DNA of 64,000 nt. Source: Actinobacteria bacterium OV320. Its GTDB lineage: Bacteria; Actinomycetota; Actinomycetes; Streptomycetales; Streptomycetaceae. The notes beneath the pieces are model-generated. The model saw nothing but the letters and a program-made list of their open reading frames with translations, was not told where the DNA came from and searched no databases. Numbering within the stretch: position 1 is the stretch's first letter; each line of letters opens with the position of its first letter. The DNA is taken from contig LJCX01000005.1 of the NCBI GenBank assembly GCA_001298545.1, forward strand, positions 124,001-188,000. Direction: 5' to 3'. This document shows positions 51,822 to 61,900 of the stretch, in pieces. The translations under genes and the position numbers were made by a program.

Positions 51822-52253
51822 TTACGGAGAGTCCCGCGCTTCGATTTCCGATAGATCCAGAGATTCAAACACAGGAACCAGCCTGGCCAAGTACCACCCA
51901 ATGTCGCAAAATCGGGAGGAGCCGGGCAGCAGTTTCGGATTGATACCAATTACACAGGAGACAGTAGTTCGACCAGGGTGAAATAGGAAGTCCCCACCAG
52001 AGCCTCCCATCGGGAAACAAAGCGTAATCCCTACGACTCGATCACCCCACCGAGAGTCCGCCAACTTGGATACAATCTCGCCCAGCTGAAGGGTTTCCGC
52101 CTTCCGCCAGTTAAACATTCCATCCTCGTCGATTAGATACGCCACCTCCCCTTCCAGGGGCGGCCTCATACCCCCGTCAAGCAAGGCACGCAAGATTGTC
52201 GAAACATCGATTGACTTTCTGAAGGTGAAGTCAATATCTACCGACCTACTCAA
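51822..52253 (-). CDS. Hypothetical protein, candidate immunity to the adjacent RHS toxin
   Basis: 143 residues from 52253, starting 25 bp after the toxin stop and in the same direction, the classical place of an immunity gene. MSRSVDIDFTFRKSIDVSTI, WRKAETLQLGEIVSKLADSR, then VGITLCFPMGGSGGDFLFHP form a mixed alpha/beta protein without a signal peptide. G+C is visibly lower than in the core genes, as in the toxin's last domain. A second frame after the stop still looks protein-like (KSALIQELWILIEGEPEMLG, HWLACSYF; to 51650). That suggests a longer original gene with a frameshift around 51830, or a C-terminal neighbour. No family recognised. Confidence 0.65.
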   Translation of the reverse strand: MSRSVDIDFTFRKSIDVSTILRALLDGGMRPPLEGEVAYLIDEDGMFNWRKAETLQLGEIVSKLADSRWGDRVVGITLCFPMGGSGGDFLFHPGRTTVSCVIGINPKLLPGSSRFCDIGWYLARLVPVFESLDLSEIEARDSP

Positions 52254-52278
52254 GCCTTCACACCTCCACCCATGGAGA

Positions 52279-55200
52279 TCATCTTGAAATTACTTCCCAC
52301 GGAATACCCTTCTTGCCGAGCCAATTAGTAATTTGATCGGGTATCGGATTTTCGGATATAAGCTTATATTCAACCCCATGCTCATTAGCTATGCCAGCCT
52401 TCTGCCCTTCGGTGGAAAAGAACTTACTAAGTCGCTTAGGATCTTTGATGGTGTTCTCGAAAAAGTTTCCCGACTTAGCTTCATACCATGTGCCCCTTCC
52501 TGTCGACGGGTCCACATAAGCACCATCAAATTGACGACCCTTCTCAGAGAATCCTCCGCCTCCTCCGAGTTCCTCCTGCAGGAATCCCTCGTACGCATCT
52601 CCGTGTTCCTGCGCTGCTCGTCCACCACCGGTCGCCTCCCCATTTACCTCTCTGAGGGCCTTGCCCAACCCCTCATTGATGCGGCCGATACCATCAGCCG
52701 TCCCAGCGGCGCCTACGCCGACCAAGGCTGTGCCGCCCGCTGCGGCAGGTACCCCGACAGTGCAACCAATGAGTGTCAAAAGACAGGCAGCACCGCCACC
52801 TATGACCATATCGCCGCCTAGGCCCATGAGGGCCATACTCCCGCCGATTTCGGCGGCACCCCACCAGGTTTCCGGCTGCGAGAAGATCGCGTAGCCATAT
52901 TCGACTACGACGTGCGCAGTGCTCTTCACCCATCCCATGAGGCCGCCACTGTCTCCGTTTCCGGAGGTGGAGCTACCGTCACAGTTGTAGCATTCTTCGT
53001 TCTCCCTGTAGACCGTGTTGGCAGACTTCTTCTTCGTAGGGGCTTTGCCCGGGGTGGTGTTCTCGTATCCCGCCCCCGGCCGAGTGGGGCAGTCGAAGTC
53101 TGCGCAGAGTCCCGATGGGTCGCTGACGGTAACTGGGTTGTTGTTCGCGTAGCTGTAGCCGTGAACCTGCTGGGGGTTCGTCAAGACCAAGACTGGGTCG
53201 ACACTGATGAAACGGCCGGTCACAGGGTCGTATTCACGTGCCCCGAGATGAGTCAGGCCTGTGTCAGTGTCCTTTGTGCCGCCGACGAAGCCCCTGTCAC
53301 CTGCCCAGGGGGATGGCTGTGTGCCACGAGAAGCGCCGAAGATGCCCGTCTTGCGGCGGGTAATGGCCTGGGTAGCATCGGCGGTGACCTGAGTGGTGGT
53401 CGTGCCGTGATGGTCCGTGAGCAAGAAAGTCAGCTTGCCGCCGGTACGCATGGCCACGGTCTGGCTACCTGTGCCGTAGTACCGGGTTCCCGTGGCCTTG
53501 CCGGCCTTGTCGACGTTGAGCTCGTTGCCACCTGGGAGGTAGAGCGTTGTACCCGTGGAGTCGGTGCGGGTCAGGCGCTGGCCGTCGGTGTCGTAGGTGT
53601 AGCTGGTGGTCTGGCCGTTGCTGGTGACGGTCTTGAGGTGGTCTTCGTCGTCCCAGACCAGATCCTGGTTTAGCGTGGTCGTGGTGCCCTGTTTGAAGGT
53701 GCGGGTCTTGGTCTCGCCGGTCTCGGTGTAGCTGTAGGACTCGGTGCGCGGATCGGTGCCGGTCTGGGTGACGCTGGGCAGGTTGTGCTTGCCCGTGTCG
53801 GGTGCGGCGTAGGTACGGACCGTGTCGGCGGTGGGACCGGCGGCGGTCTGATGCTGGGTTTCGGTCTTGCGATTGCCCACCGCGTCGTACGAGTAGCTGG
53901 TCCAGTACGGGTCCTGGCTGCCGACCACGTCACCGGAAGGAGCAGCGGCGCACGTAGTGCCCGTGTTCGTCCAGGCTTCGGTGATGCGCGTGAGCGCGTC
54001 GAGGGTGAAGCACTGGGTGTCGGTGGTTCGAGCGGCGTCCTGACCGTAGTTGGTCGTGATCTGCGTGATGTTGCCGGCAGGGTCGTACGTGTAGTGGGAA
54101 TCCTCTATCCGCTGCGGCGCGGTGTCACGGTCGGTGTAGGCGTCGGTCAGCGCGCCGGTGTGGTCGTCGTAGACGCTGGTGGTCTTCAGGTGCTGGGCGA
54201 ACTTGCCATATTCGAGGACGGTGTTACGTCCGTAGTGGTCATAGGTCGTGTTCGAGATCAGCGGGTCGCTCTGCGCGCTGAGAGTCCGCAGCAGGCCGGC
54301 GCTGTCGTAGTTGATGTGAACCGATTCCTCGGGCAGGCCACCGATGGCAGGATGCTCGGTCTCCATGAGCTGGCCTGTGTTGTCGTTGTAGTAGCTCCAC
54401 CACTCGTAGCTGCCGGCGGGCACGCCCAAGCCTGCGGGCACGGTGACCTTGGTGCCAGCCGGTTGGTCGAAGGCGCTGTAGTCGGTGATCTCGGTGACGT
54501 AGGCCTTGCCGTCGATATAGCGGGTCGTGGTGGCGAGCTGGCCCTTGGCGACACCGTCGTAGGTCCAGGCCGACAACATGGTGGTGCCGTTCTTGACCGC
54601 GGTGCGGCGACCCAGATCGTCGTAGTCGGTGTGCAGAGTGATATTCCGGGCGTCGGTGGTATCGGTGACCCGATCGCCTTCGTCGTACTTGGTGTGAGAC
54701 TTCCCCTTGTCCGGGTCGACGACGTCGGTCTGGCGGCCGCGAACGTCGAAGACATAGGTCCACTTGGCCCCCGACGGGTCGGTGACCTCGTCGAGGCGGC
54801 CGAGTTTGTCGTAGTGGTAGCTCATGGACTGCGAGGCCGTGCGTTCGGCGTTCGTGTACTCCTTGAGCTGCACCGTGCGGCCCAGCGCGTCCACCACTCT
54901 CGTGGTCGCGGTGCCGCCCTTGGGCGGGATGACGGTGGTGCTGTCGCCCGTGTAGGTGGTGGTGATGCGCTTCGTCTCGTCGCCGAACTTCTTGGCGATC
55001 ACCGCCGTCGGCCGGCCCGCACCGTCGAAAACGGTCTCGGTGGACGAGGGGTATTGCGTGTCCTGTCCGGTCACAAGCACAGGCTCGGCGGCACCAGTGC
55101 TGAAGAACGTGCCTGAAGAACGCCACGCTTCGCCACGGGTGTTGTAGAACGCCTCCGTCACCAGGCGCCCAGCCAGGTCCGGGGACTTGGCCTGAGTCTG

Positions 55201-58200
55201 GCGTTCGCGCAGCAGACCGTCATAGAAGGCGTAGCTGGTCTGGTACTCGGAGAAGTGGTCGAGGAACTTGGTGGTGACGACGATGGGGCCGTCGGTGCGG
55301 ACCTGATACGTGTAGGAGTAGTTCGGCGCGTCAGGGAATTCGGTGGCCGAGCGGGTCGGAAGCCAGACCTTGGCAGCTCGGCCAAGGCCGTCGTAGGTCG
55401 TCGAAGTGACCCTGCCGTTGGCATCGGTCACCTCAAGCGCCTGGCCTCGCAGCGGGTCCAGTCTGGTCGTGATGGTGTGGCCGAGCGTGTTGGTCACCGT
55501 TGCGGTGATCGGGTTCTCGCCCACGGGAGGGACATACGACGAGACCGTGACCTTGCCGAAGGCATCCGCTGTCGCCAGCGGGCGACCGTACTGGTCGTAG
55601 CAGAGTTGGTTCTTGGTCGCGCCGCAGGCGTTGGGGATGGAACTGGCGGTGTCGTATCCGGTGCCGCTGCCGTTGATCCGCTCGGTCCTGGTGATCAGGC
55701 CCTTGGTGGGAGCGATACCGAACGCTGCACCGTCGTAGGAGACGCGGGAGTCGTCGATGATGTCGTCGGGGCGCTTGACGGTGGCGTTGCACAGCGCGGC
55801 GACCGTCTCTGTGCGAGAGACCGTGCTGAGGATCCAGGCCGATGTGTTGCGCAGGTAGGTGGTAGTCGTGCAACTTTCGTCACCGACGGTGGTGCCGTCC
55901 CCGGTCTTGGCGGTGTCGCCATGTTGGGACACCTGGGTGACCATGCCGTAGGCGTCGAAGCCTCGGCTGGTCTTGGTTGTTCGGGTACCACCAGTGACAG
56001 TTGCGCGGGTCTCTTCCGCCGCTGTTCCCGTGTGATAGGCCTTCAGGTCGGGCAGTTCGGCTTCACTGCGCGCCCGTGTCGCGGTCTCCGCCGAACGCCA
56101 TGGGGTGTATGAGGTGGCGGAGACAAGCGCGCCCCCGTCCCCGTTGTAGGTCGCGCTTTCTCGCACCGCGCCGGCGAACTGCTCCCGGTCGACGACCGCG
56201 ACGCCTGCGGAGTCCTTCACTTCGGCACCGTCGATGCCGCGGAAGTAGCGAGTCTCGGTCAGAGTCCGAGCATCCGCGCCGGCGCCCTTGCGGGTCTGCA
56301 CGCGCTCATAGCCGCGCGAGACGGAGTAGGTGCGGTCCTTGGGCTTGGTGAACTCGTCCGTGCTCTTCGCCCACTTGGCGCCGCCGACATACGTGTACTG
56401 AGTGACAGTGTCGGGAGACTCGACGAGGTTGTCACCTTCGATGACCCGCTGGACCGGGTAGATGTTGAACCAGTCCTGCTTGGCGTCCTCCCCCTCGAAG
56501 GGCCACTTGACCGGGTAGCAACGGGTGGTATTGGTGCCGTCGGCCGGGGGGAGGGTGGTGGCAGTGCAGTCCGGCGTGAGGTAGTCGACACCGATGGTTC
56601 CGCCGGTCTCGGTCTTGATCTGCGACATACGCAGCCGGATGAACGGGGCCAGGCTGTCGTAGAGCTTGTCGACACGATTCGGCTTCTGTACGCCTTCGAA
56701 AGTGACCGCAGGCAAGGTGACGGCGGATCCAGCCTTGCCGGTGTGCTGGATGGAGGCAAGCCACATCGGGGTGGAGATGCCGTCCCCTGAGGAAGGGAAG
56801 GTCTGCGCGAGAGTCCAGCTGTCGACGTCCTTGTACACGCCGCCCGTGAGGATCTTGGTGGTGATGGACGCCAAGCGCTTCTGGGACCAGAACGTCGGGG
56901 AGTACTGGTCCTTGCACTCGGTGGAGCCGTCCTTGCAGTACTGGTCGTAGGGGACATCCGGCCAGTTGGCGGCGTTGGCCTCGTCGAAGGTGCAGGACGT
57001 GAGGCAGCGGGAGGTCACACCGAAGTGGACCTGGCCCATGGCCTTGGCCGAGTACACCGTGTCGGAACGCAGGCCGTAGTCGACGCGCTCGAGCCAACCG
57101 CCACGCACATAGGGAGTGACGGTGGCCTTGCCTGTCGTCTCTGAGACGTTCCGGCCGTAGTTGTTGGACTCCTTGGACCAGTAGTAGGCCATCGCGTTGC
57201 CACGCGGATCCACGACGTAGTCCAGTTGCCAACGCCAGGCCTGCTGGCACCAGCCGGAGGCAAACGAGGAGTTGTAGCAGGGCTCGCCCGAGTGATTGCC
57301 GAAGACCGGAGCCGTCCAGGCCGAATTGGTCACCGGGTCGTCGGCGGCGGTGCCGTTGTCGCTCCAGCCCGGAAGCTTGTTGCGGCCGAAGAAGTACTGG
57401 ATGCCGTCGGCCGTGGTGACCTTCCAGTACTCACCCTTGCCGTCGACGCCGGCCGTTCCGTCGTCGCCGTTGGCGGCGCCTGTGAGCTTCTCGACCTTCT
57501 CGTTCGCATCAGAGGCCGGATGCCATCCGCCGTCCGCATCTTGGACGAGTTCGACGGTCTTGCCACCCAACGACAGAGTGGCGTTGTCGCTGTACCAGCA
57601 CTGGTCGCCGACCATGGTGGTGTTGGTGGCGCCGTTCTTGTCCTTGTCGACTTCGCAGGACTTGTAGCGGCGTTCGATGTATCCGGGCTCCCAGTCCCAG
57701 CCGTCGCCGATCCACGAGGGCTGATTATTGGAGGCCGACGTGCGGCCGTCCACAGCCTGCGAGTTGTAGCCGAGCGACACGGAGGGCTTGAGCCCGCCTG
57801 GAACCGCAGGAGTGTCGATCGGATACGACCAGGAGAACCCGCCGGTTGAGCCCCCCGTGCTCCACGATCCCGACGCCTGCAGAGAGGTCGCCTTGTAGTC
57901 ACCGCTCGCACCCGAGGCCGCAGCGGTGGCCGCCAGCACTGTCGCTCCGGACATCGCCGCGGCCTTGACGTCAGAGGGCGACGTGGAGGTGGCCGCGGAC
58001 AGGGTGGCGGTTGCACTGAGCGTGCTCGTCTTGGTGTCGTTGGTCGTGGGCAGCGGTTTGCCGATGCGGCAGGCGGGCTTGTCCGGTGTGGTCAGCGCGC
58101 AAGCAGGCAGTTGCACCAGATGCAGACGGGTTGCCCAGTCACCGCCGTAGGCGCCCTTGAAGGAGTTGTAGTCGACCTGTACCGAGGTGGCGCCTGCGGC

Positions 58201-58647
58201 GGAACTGCCGTCCGCGCGGGCGACGGAGAACAACAGGCCCTCGACACCTGCTTTGCGGGCGGTCTTCTGGTCAGCGAGCGTGACGGTCGCCTTGGCCGGC
58301 GGCTGGGCAGCGGTCCGCTGGTCAGCAGGCGGGACCGTCAAGGCGACGGGGAGCGAACCAGCCCTCTTCGCGGCTGACTTGGAGGTCGCCGAGTTCAACT
58401 GCACGGTGGCGGTGCCGGGCTCCGGCCAGGTGACCTTGGGCGCCTTCCAGGGGCGCGCCTGATCGGGCCGATCGTCCGTGGTACCGACAGCCATCCGCTT
58501 CACTGCCACAGTAGGCGGCTGCTTCGGCTCGGGAAGACTGACTCCCTTACCGGATGATGCAGCTGCCACGCTGTTCGCAGGAAGCATTCCCAGTATGAGG
58601 GCAGCCGAAATAAAGCCGCCCCATCTACGCGCGCCGTACCGGCTCAC
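52279..58647 (-). CDS. Large RHS-repeat polymorphic toxin with REase-like nuclease tip
   Basis: 2122 residues from a GTG at 58647 (GAGGGGTGGGGC upstream; the frame to 58755 lacks signal-peptide logic). Signal peptide WGGFISAALILGMLPANSVA. The N-terminal third is a secreted SpvB/TcdB-like shell (SLGYNSQAVDGRTSASNNQP, SWIGDGWDWEPGYIERRYKS). It is followed by tens of YD/RHS units (TYDGLGRAAKVWLP, YDKLGRLDEVTDPSGAKWTY) and the RHS-associated core (LTHLGAREYDPVTGRFISVD, then YANNNPVTVSDPSG). A hydrophobic pre-toxin segment comes next. The last 115 residues have RQFDGAYVDP, then TWYEAKSG, a D...ExK arrangement (Asp about 2041, Glu 2056, Lys 2058) as in PD-(D/E)xK nucleases. A contact-dependent DNA-cleaving toxin is inferred. 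Confidence 0.9.
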   Translation of the reverse strand: MSRYGARRWGGFISAALILGMLPANSVAAASSGKGVSLPEPKQPPTVAVKRMAVGTTDDRPDQARPWKAPKVTWPEPGTATVQLNSATSKSAAKRAGSLPVALTVPPADQRTAAQPPAKATVTLADQKTARKAGVEGLLFSVARADGSSAAGATSVQVDYNSFKGAYGGDWATRLHLVQLPACALTTPDKPACRIGKPLPTTNDTKTSTLSATATLSAATSTSPSDVKAAAMSGATVLAATAAASGASGDYKATSLQASGSWSTGGSTGGFSWSYPIDTPAVPGGLKPSVSLGYNSQAVDGRTSASNNQPSWIGDGWDWEPGYIERRYKSCEVDKDKNGATNTTMVGDQCWYSDNATLSLGGKTVELVQDADGGWHPASDANEKVEKLTGAANGDDGTAGVDGKGEYWKVTTADGIQYFFGRNKLPGWSDNGTAADDPVTNSAWTAPVFGNHSGEPCYNSSFASGWCQQAWRWQLDYVVDPRGNAMAYYWSKESNNYGRNVSETTGKATVTPYVRGGWLERVDYGLRSDTVYSAKAMGQVHFGVTSRCLTSCTFDEANAANWPDVPYDQYCKDGSTECKDQYSPTFWSQKRLASITTKILTGGVYKDVDSWTLAQTFPSSGDGISTPMWLASIQHTGKAGSAVTLPAVTFEGVQKPNRVDKLYDSLAPFIRLRMSQIKTETGGTIGVDYLTPDCTATTLPPADGTNTTRCYPVKWPFEGEDAKQDWFNIYPVQRVIEGDNLVESPDTVTQYTYVGGAKWAKSTDEFTKPKDRTYSVSRGYERVQTRKGAGADARTLTETRYFRGIDGAEVKDSAGVAVVDREQFAGAVRESATYNGDGGALVSATSYTPWRSAETATRARSEAELPDLKAYHTGTAAEETRATVTGGTRTTKTSRGFDAYGMVTQVSQHGDTAKTGDGTTVGDESCTTTTYLRNTSAWILSTVSRTETVAALCNATVKRPDDIIDDSRVSYDGAAFGIAPTKGLITRTERINGSGTGYDTASSIPNACGATKNQLCYDQYGRPLATADAFGKVTVSSYVPPVGENPITATVTNTLGHTITTRLDPLRGQALEVTDANGRVTSTTYDGLGRAAKVWLPTRSATEFPDAPNYSYTYQVRTDGPIVVTTKFLDHFSEYQTSYAFYDGLLRERQTQAKSPDLAGRLVTEAFYNTRGEAWRSSGTFFSTGAAEPVLVTGQDTQYPSSTETVFDGAGRPTAVIAKKFGDETKRITTTYTGDSTTVIPPKGGTATTRVVDALGRTVQLKEYTNAERTASQSMSYHYDKLGRLDEVTDPSGAKWTYVFDVRGRQTDVVDPDKGKSHTKYDEGDRVTDTTDARNITLHTDYDDLGRRTAVKNGTTMLSAWTYDGVAKGQLATTTRYIDGKAYVTEITDYSAFDQPAGTKVTVPAGLGVPAGSYEWWSYYNDNTGQLMETEHPAIGGLPEESVHINYDSAGLLRTLSAQSDPLISNTTYDHYGRNTVLEYGKFAQHLKTTSVYDDHTGALTDAYTDRDTAPQRIEDSHYTYDPAGNITQITTNYGQDAARTTDTQCFTLDALTRITEAWTNTGTTCAAAPSGDVVGSQDPYWTSYSYDAVGNRKTETQHQTAAGPTADTVRTYAAPDTGKHNLPSVTQTGTDPRTESYSYTETGETKTRTFKQGTTTTLNQDLVWDDEDHLKTVTSNGQTTSYTYDTDGQRLTRTDSTGTTLYLPGGNELNVDKAGKATGTRYYGTGSQTVAMRTGGKLTFLLTDHHGTTTTQVTADATQAITRRKTGIFGASRGTQPSPWAGDRGFVGGTKDTDTGLTHLGAREYDPVTGRFISVDPVLVLTNPQQVHGYSYANNNPVTVSDPSGLCADFDCPTRPGAGYENTTPGKAPTKKKSANTVYRENEECYNCDGSSTSGNGDSGGLMGWVKSTAHVVVEYGYAIFSQPETWWGAAEIGGSMALMGLGGDMVIGGGAACLLTLIGCTVGVPAAAGGTALVGVGAAGTADGIGRINEGLGKALREVNGEATGGGRAAQEHGDAYEGFLQEELGGGGGFSEKGRQFDGAYVDPSTGRGTWYEAKSGNFFENTIKDPKRLSKFFSTEGQKAGIANEHGVEYKLISENPIPDQITNWLGKKGIPWEVISR

Positions 58648-58986
58648 GCCCCACCCCTCGTGAAGGCAAACAAAGCCCCCAAAAGGTAACAGGAAGATCA
58701 GTCGCGGGAAATAGATTCCCCACTCGATGCGCGCCGAAACAACCCGAATCCTCAACCTGTAGACGCGGCATTTGAGCGAGTTGTGAGATTTCTATGGATC
58801 GGTAAAGTTCCAGTTCAGGCCATGTTTGCTGGATCTGGCCACGTCGCCCAATTGTCCATCTTCACGTTCAATGCACATGTTCTTCATATTTTTCTGCTGC
58901 CTCTCAGTGGCACGCCGAGCGAGATGCCCGAAGGTGTCACTTATAGAGTTGCGCGAAATCAGGACACAGGGATTGGGGATTGATTC
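58648..58986. promoter_or_regulatory. Divergent promoter region between the toxin and FG-GAP genes
   Basis: About 340 bases, A/T-richer than the genes, for example TTTCTATGG near 58788 and CATATTTTTCTGC near 58885. No unambiguous promoter boxes or hairpins could be assigned. Both giant surface-type genes start here in opposite directions. Confidence 0.5.
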
Positions 58987-61900
58987 GTGTCCAGAGAACA
59001 TGAGGGCGGGGCGCTTTTCCGAAGGCGCAGATTCCGGTTGCTGACAGGCTTCGTCGCCGTTGGCATTCTGGCGCCGATTTCACCTGCCGGTGCGGCCGAG
59101 GCCACACCCATGCAGGCAGCAAAGACACTCACCGCAGCGTCCGATCCAGTCGCCGACGGTTCGATGACCGAGAAGGACAAGGCCCTTGCTGATGCCCAGG
59201 CCTCCGGTCAGCCCGTCGAGGTGGAGTCCGCTCGCACGGAGTCGAGCGACACCTGGGCCCAGCCGAACGGCTCGTTCTCGGTGAAGCGCTACGGCAGTGC
59301 CGTGCGGGTATGGCGGAACGGGGCGTGGGTGGGGGCCGACCCAACTCTCGCGTTCGCCACCGATGGTGCCGTGGTCCCCAAGGCAGCAGCGGTGTCGGTG
59401 CGTTTCTCCGGCGGCGGCACCGGCCCCATGCTCACCGGGAACCGCGACGGACGCACACTCTCGCTGACCTGGCCCAAGGCGTTGCCCACTCCAACATTGG
59501 TCGGCAATGTGGCCACCTACGCCGAGGTGCTACCCGGTGTGGACCTTCAGCTGAAAGCCGAGGTGGAGGGCTTCTCTCAGCTGCTCGTGGTCAAGAACGC
59601 CCAGGCCGCCAAGAACCCGGAGGTGGCCCAACTCCAGTTCGCCATCAACACGGTCGGTCTCGATGTCTCCAAGGACAGTGAGACCGGGTCTCTGGAAGCG
59701 ATCGATCCGGCCGGGCAGACCGTGTTCACCAGCCCCACCCCCATGATGTGGGACTCCAGCCAGCCCACCACTGCCCAAGCGCGGCAGCTGATGTCCGCTT
59801 TCACCGCGACCGCGTCGACCACGCAGGCCGCCTTCGATCCCGGGGCCGGGGCCAAGGACGCGGCCATGGAGACGTCCGTCAGCGACGACACGCTGACCAT
59901 CACGCCGGAGCAGGACCTGCTGACAGGGGCTGAGACCACCTACCCCGTCTATATCGACCCGACCTGGTCCAGCAACGTCCGCACCCACTGGACGAGGGTC
60001 TACCAGGCCTATCCCAACACGTCGTTCTGGGACGCCAAGGAAGTGGTGCGCGTCGGGTACGAAGCCGAGACCGGCGGCCTGAACCGCGTCTCGCGCTCCT
60101 TCTTCGAGCTCGACACCAGCGCCGCGAGGGGGGCGCAGGTCAAGTCCGCCACCTTCCGGATCCGCAACACCTGGTCCTGGTCCTGCCAGGCCCGCGGGGT
60201 CCAGTTGTTCGAGGTCGGTGACATCTCCGACAAGACCACTTGGAAGAACCAGCCCGACCCGATCGGGTCCGTACTGGACACCGTGAACGACGCCAAGGGC
60301 TGGAGCAGCGACTGCCCGGCCGGCAACCTGGAGTTCAATGCCACGAACGTCGTCCGCAAAGCGGCTGCCAACGACGACGTGAGCGTCAACCTGGGCATGT
60401 ACGCATCCAGCGAGACGGACACCTTCGCCTGGAAGAAGTTCGACCCCAAGACCGCCGTTCTGGAGATCGTCTACAACAACCCGCCCAAGGTCCCGACCGG
60501 CCTGGGCACCTATCCAAGCACCAGTTGCGCTGCGGGCGGCACCATCGGCAACACCTCGGTCAGTCTGTATGCGAAGGTCGACGATCCCGACGCGGGCAAC
60601 CTGACCGCCGAATTCCAGCTCTTCCCCTCCGGCTCCACCACTCCCTACGGAATCAGCGTGCCGGCGCTGCGCGGACGCGTCGCCACCGTCGTGCTGCCTG
60701 CCGACAAGACGCCTAGCGGCACCTACACCTGGAAGGTGCGGGCAAAGGACCCGGACGGGGCGTACTCGGCGTTCAGCAAGACCTGCACCTTCACCATCGA
60801 CCGCGCACGGCCGAGCAAGCCTCCCGTCATCGCTTCCGATGGCAACAAGTACCCCAACGGGGACAGCGGCTGGCCCTCACAGACGGGGCCGGCTCGCAAG
60901 CCTGCTCGTTTCCTGCTCACCCCCAATGGTGTGACAGACGTGAAGGCCTACTACTGGTGGACGGACACCGATCCCAGCCTCAACGAAGCCTCCACAGATG
61001 CTGCCTGGGCAGACTTCACCGTCCCCTCGTACGGCCCGCACCTGCTGTACGCCTACAGCGTCGACGCAGCCGGCAACCGGTCCGACACAGCCACCTATCT
61101 CTTCTACGCCACCCGCTCCACGGACAAGGATCAGCCCGGTGACCTGAACGGCGACACCTTCAAGGACATCTGGAGCGCTGACTCCAACGGCACCCTCCTC
61201 GCCCACGCCGGCCAGGGAGAAAGCCACTTCTATGCCGCAGCCAACGCAGGCGGGGTCTTCCCGGGCCAGCAGGTCGCTTTGTCCGGTGACTGGACAGAAG
61301 ACGGCTACAACGACCTCGTCTCTCTCGAGTACAACGCCAACAACAAGAAGAACAACCTGCGCGTCTACGACAACAACGGCAAGGGCAGTATCAACCGCGA
61401 CCAGTACGTGGAACTGCAGGTCAGTTGCCCCGTGCCCAGGAGCGGAAAATGCAAGGCCAGGCCGGGCTGGGAGGGTGACGACCACTGGTACAACGCTGAA
61501 CAAGTCACCACAGGAGGCGACCTAAACGGCGACTCCTTCCCTGACGTCCTCGTCAAGCAAGGCACGAAGCTCTGGGCCTATTACGGCGACACCGCCGGTG
61601 TTCTCGACGGCGTCGCGCCCCCGTCCCTCGTAGGCACCATCGACTGGAGCAAGTTCACCGTGGTCGCCCCGGGCGATCTCAACGGCGACGCCGTCCCCGA
61701 CCTGCTACTCCGTGACGACGCGACCGGCGAACTCTTCCGCTCCTACGGAACGAAGATTGCGGACGACGGCAAGCTCAACCTCGCCACATGGGGAGCCGAC
61801 CGCACCAAAATCGCCACCGGCTTCAAGAAGGCCGACTACCCCACCCTGGGCACCTCCGGCGACCTCACCGGCGACGGCATCCTCGACCTCTGGACCCGCA

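Noticed and set aside
52279..52700. Frameshift or truncation in the toxin tip
   Set aside because: The minus-strand frame is continuous from the RHS core to the nuclease-like end; plus-strand frames here are chance openings in lower-GC DNA.
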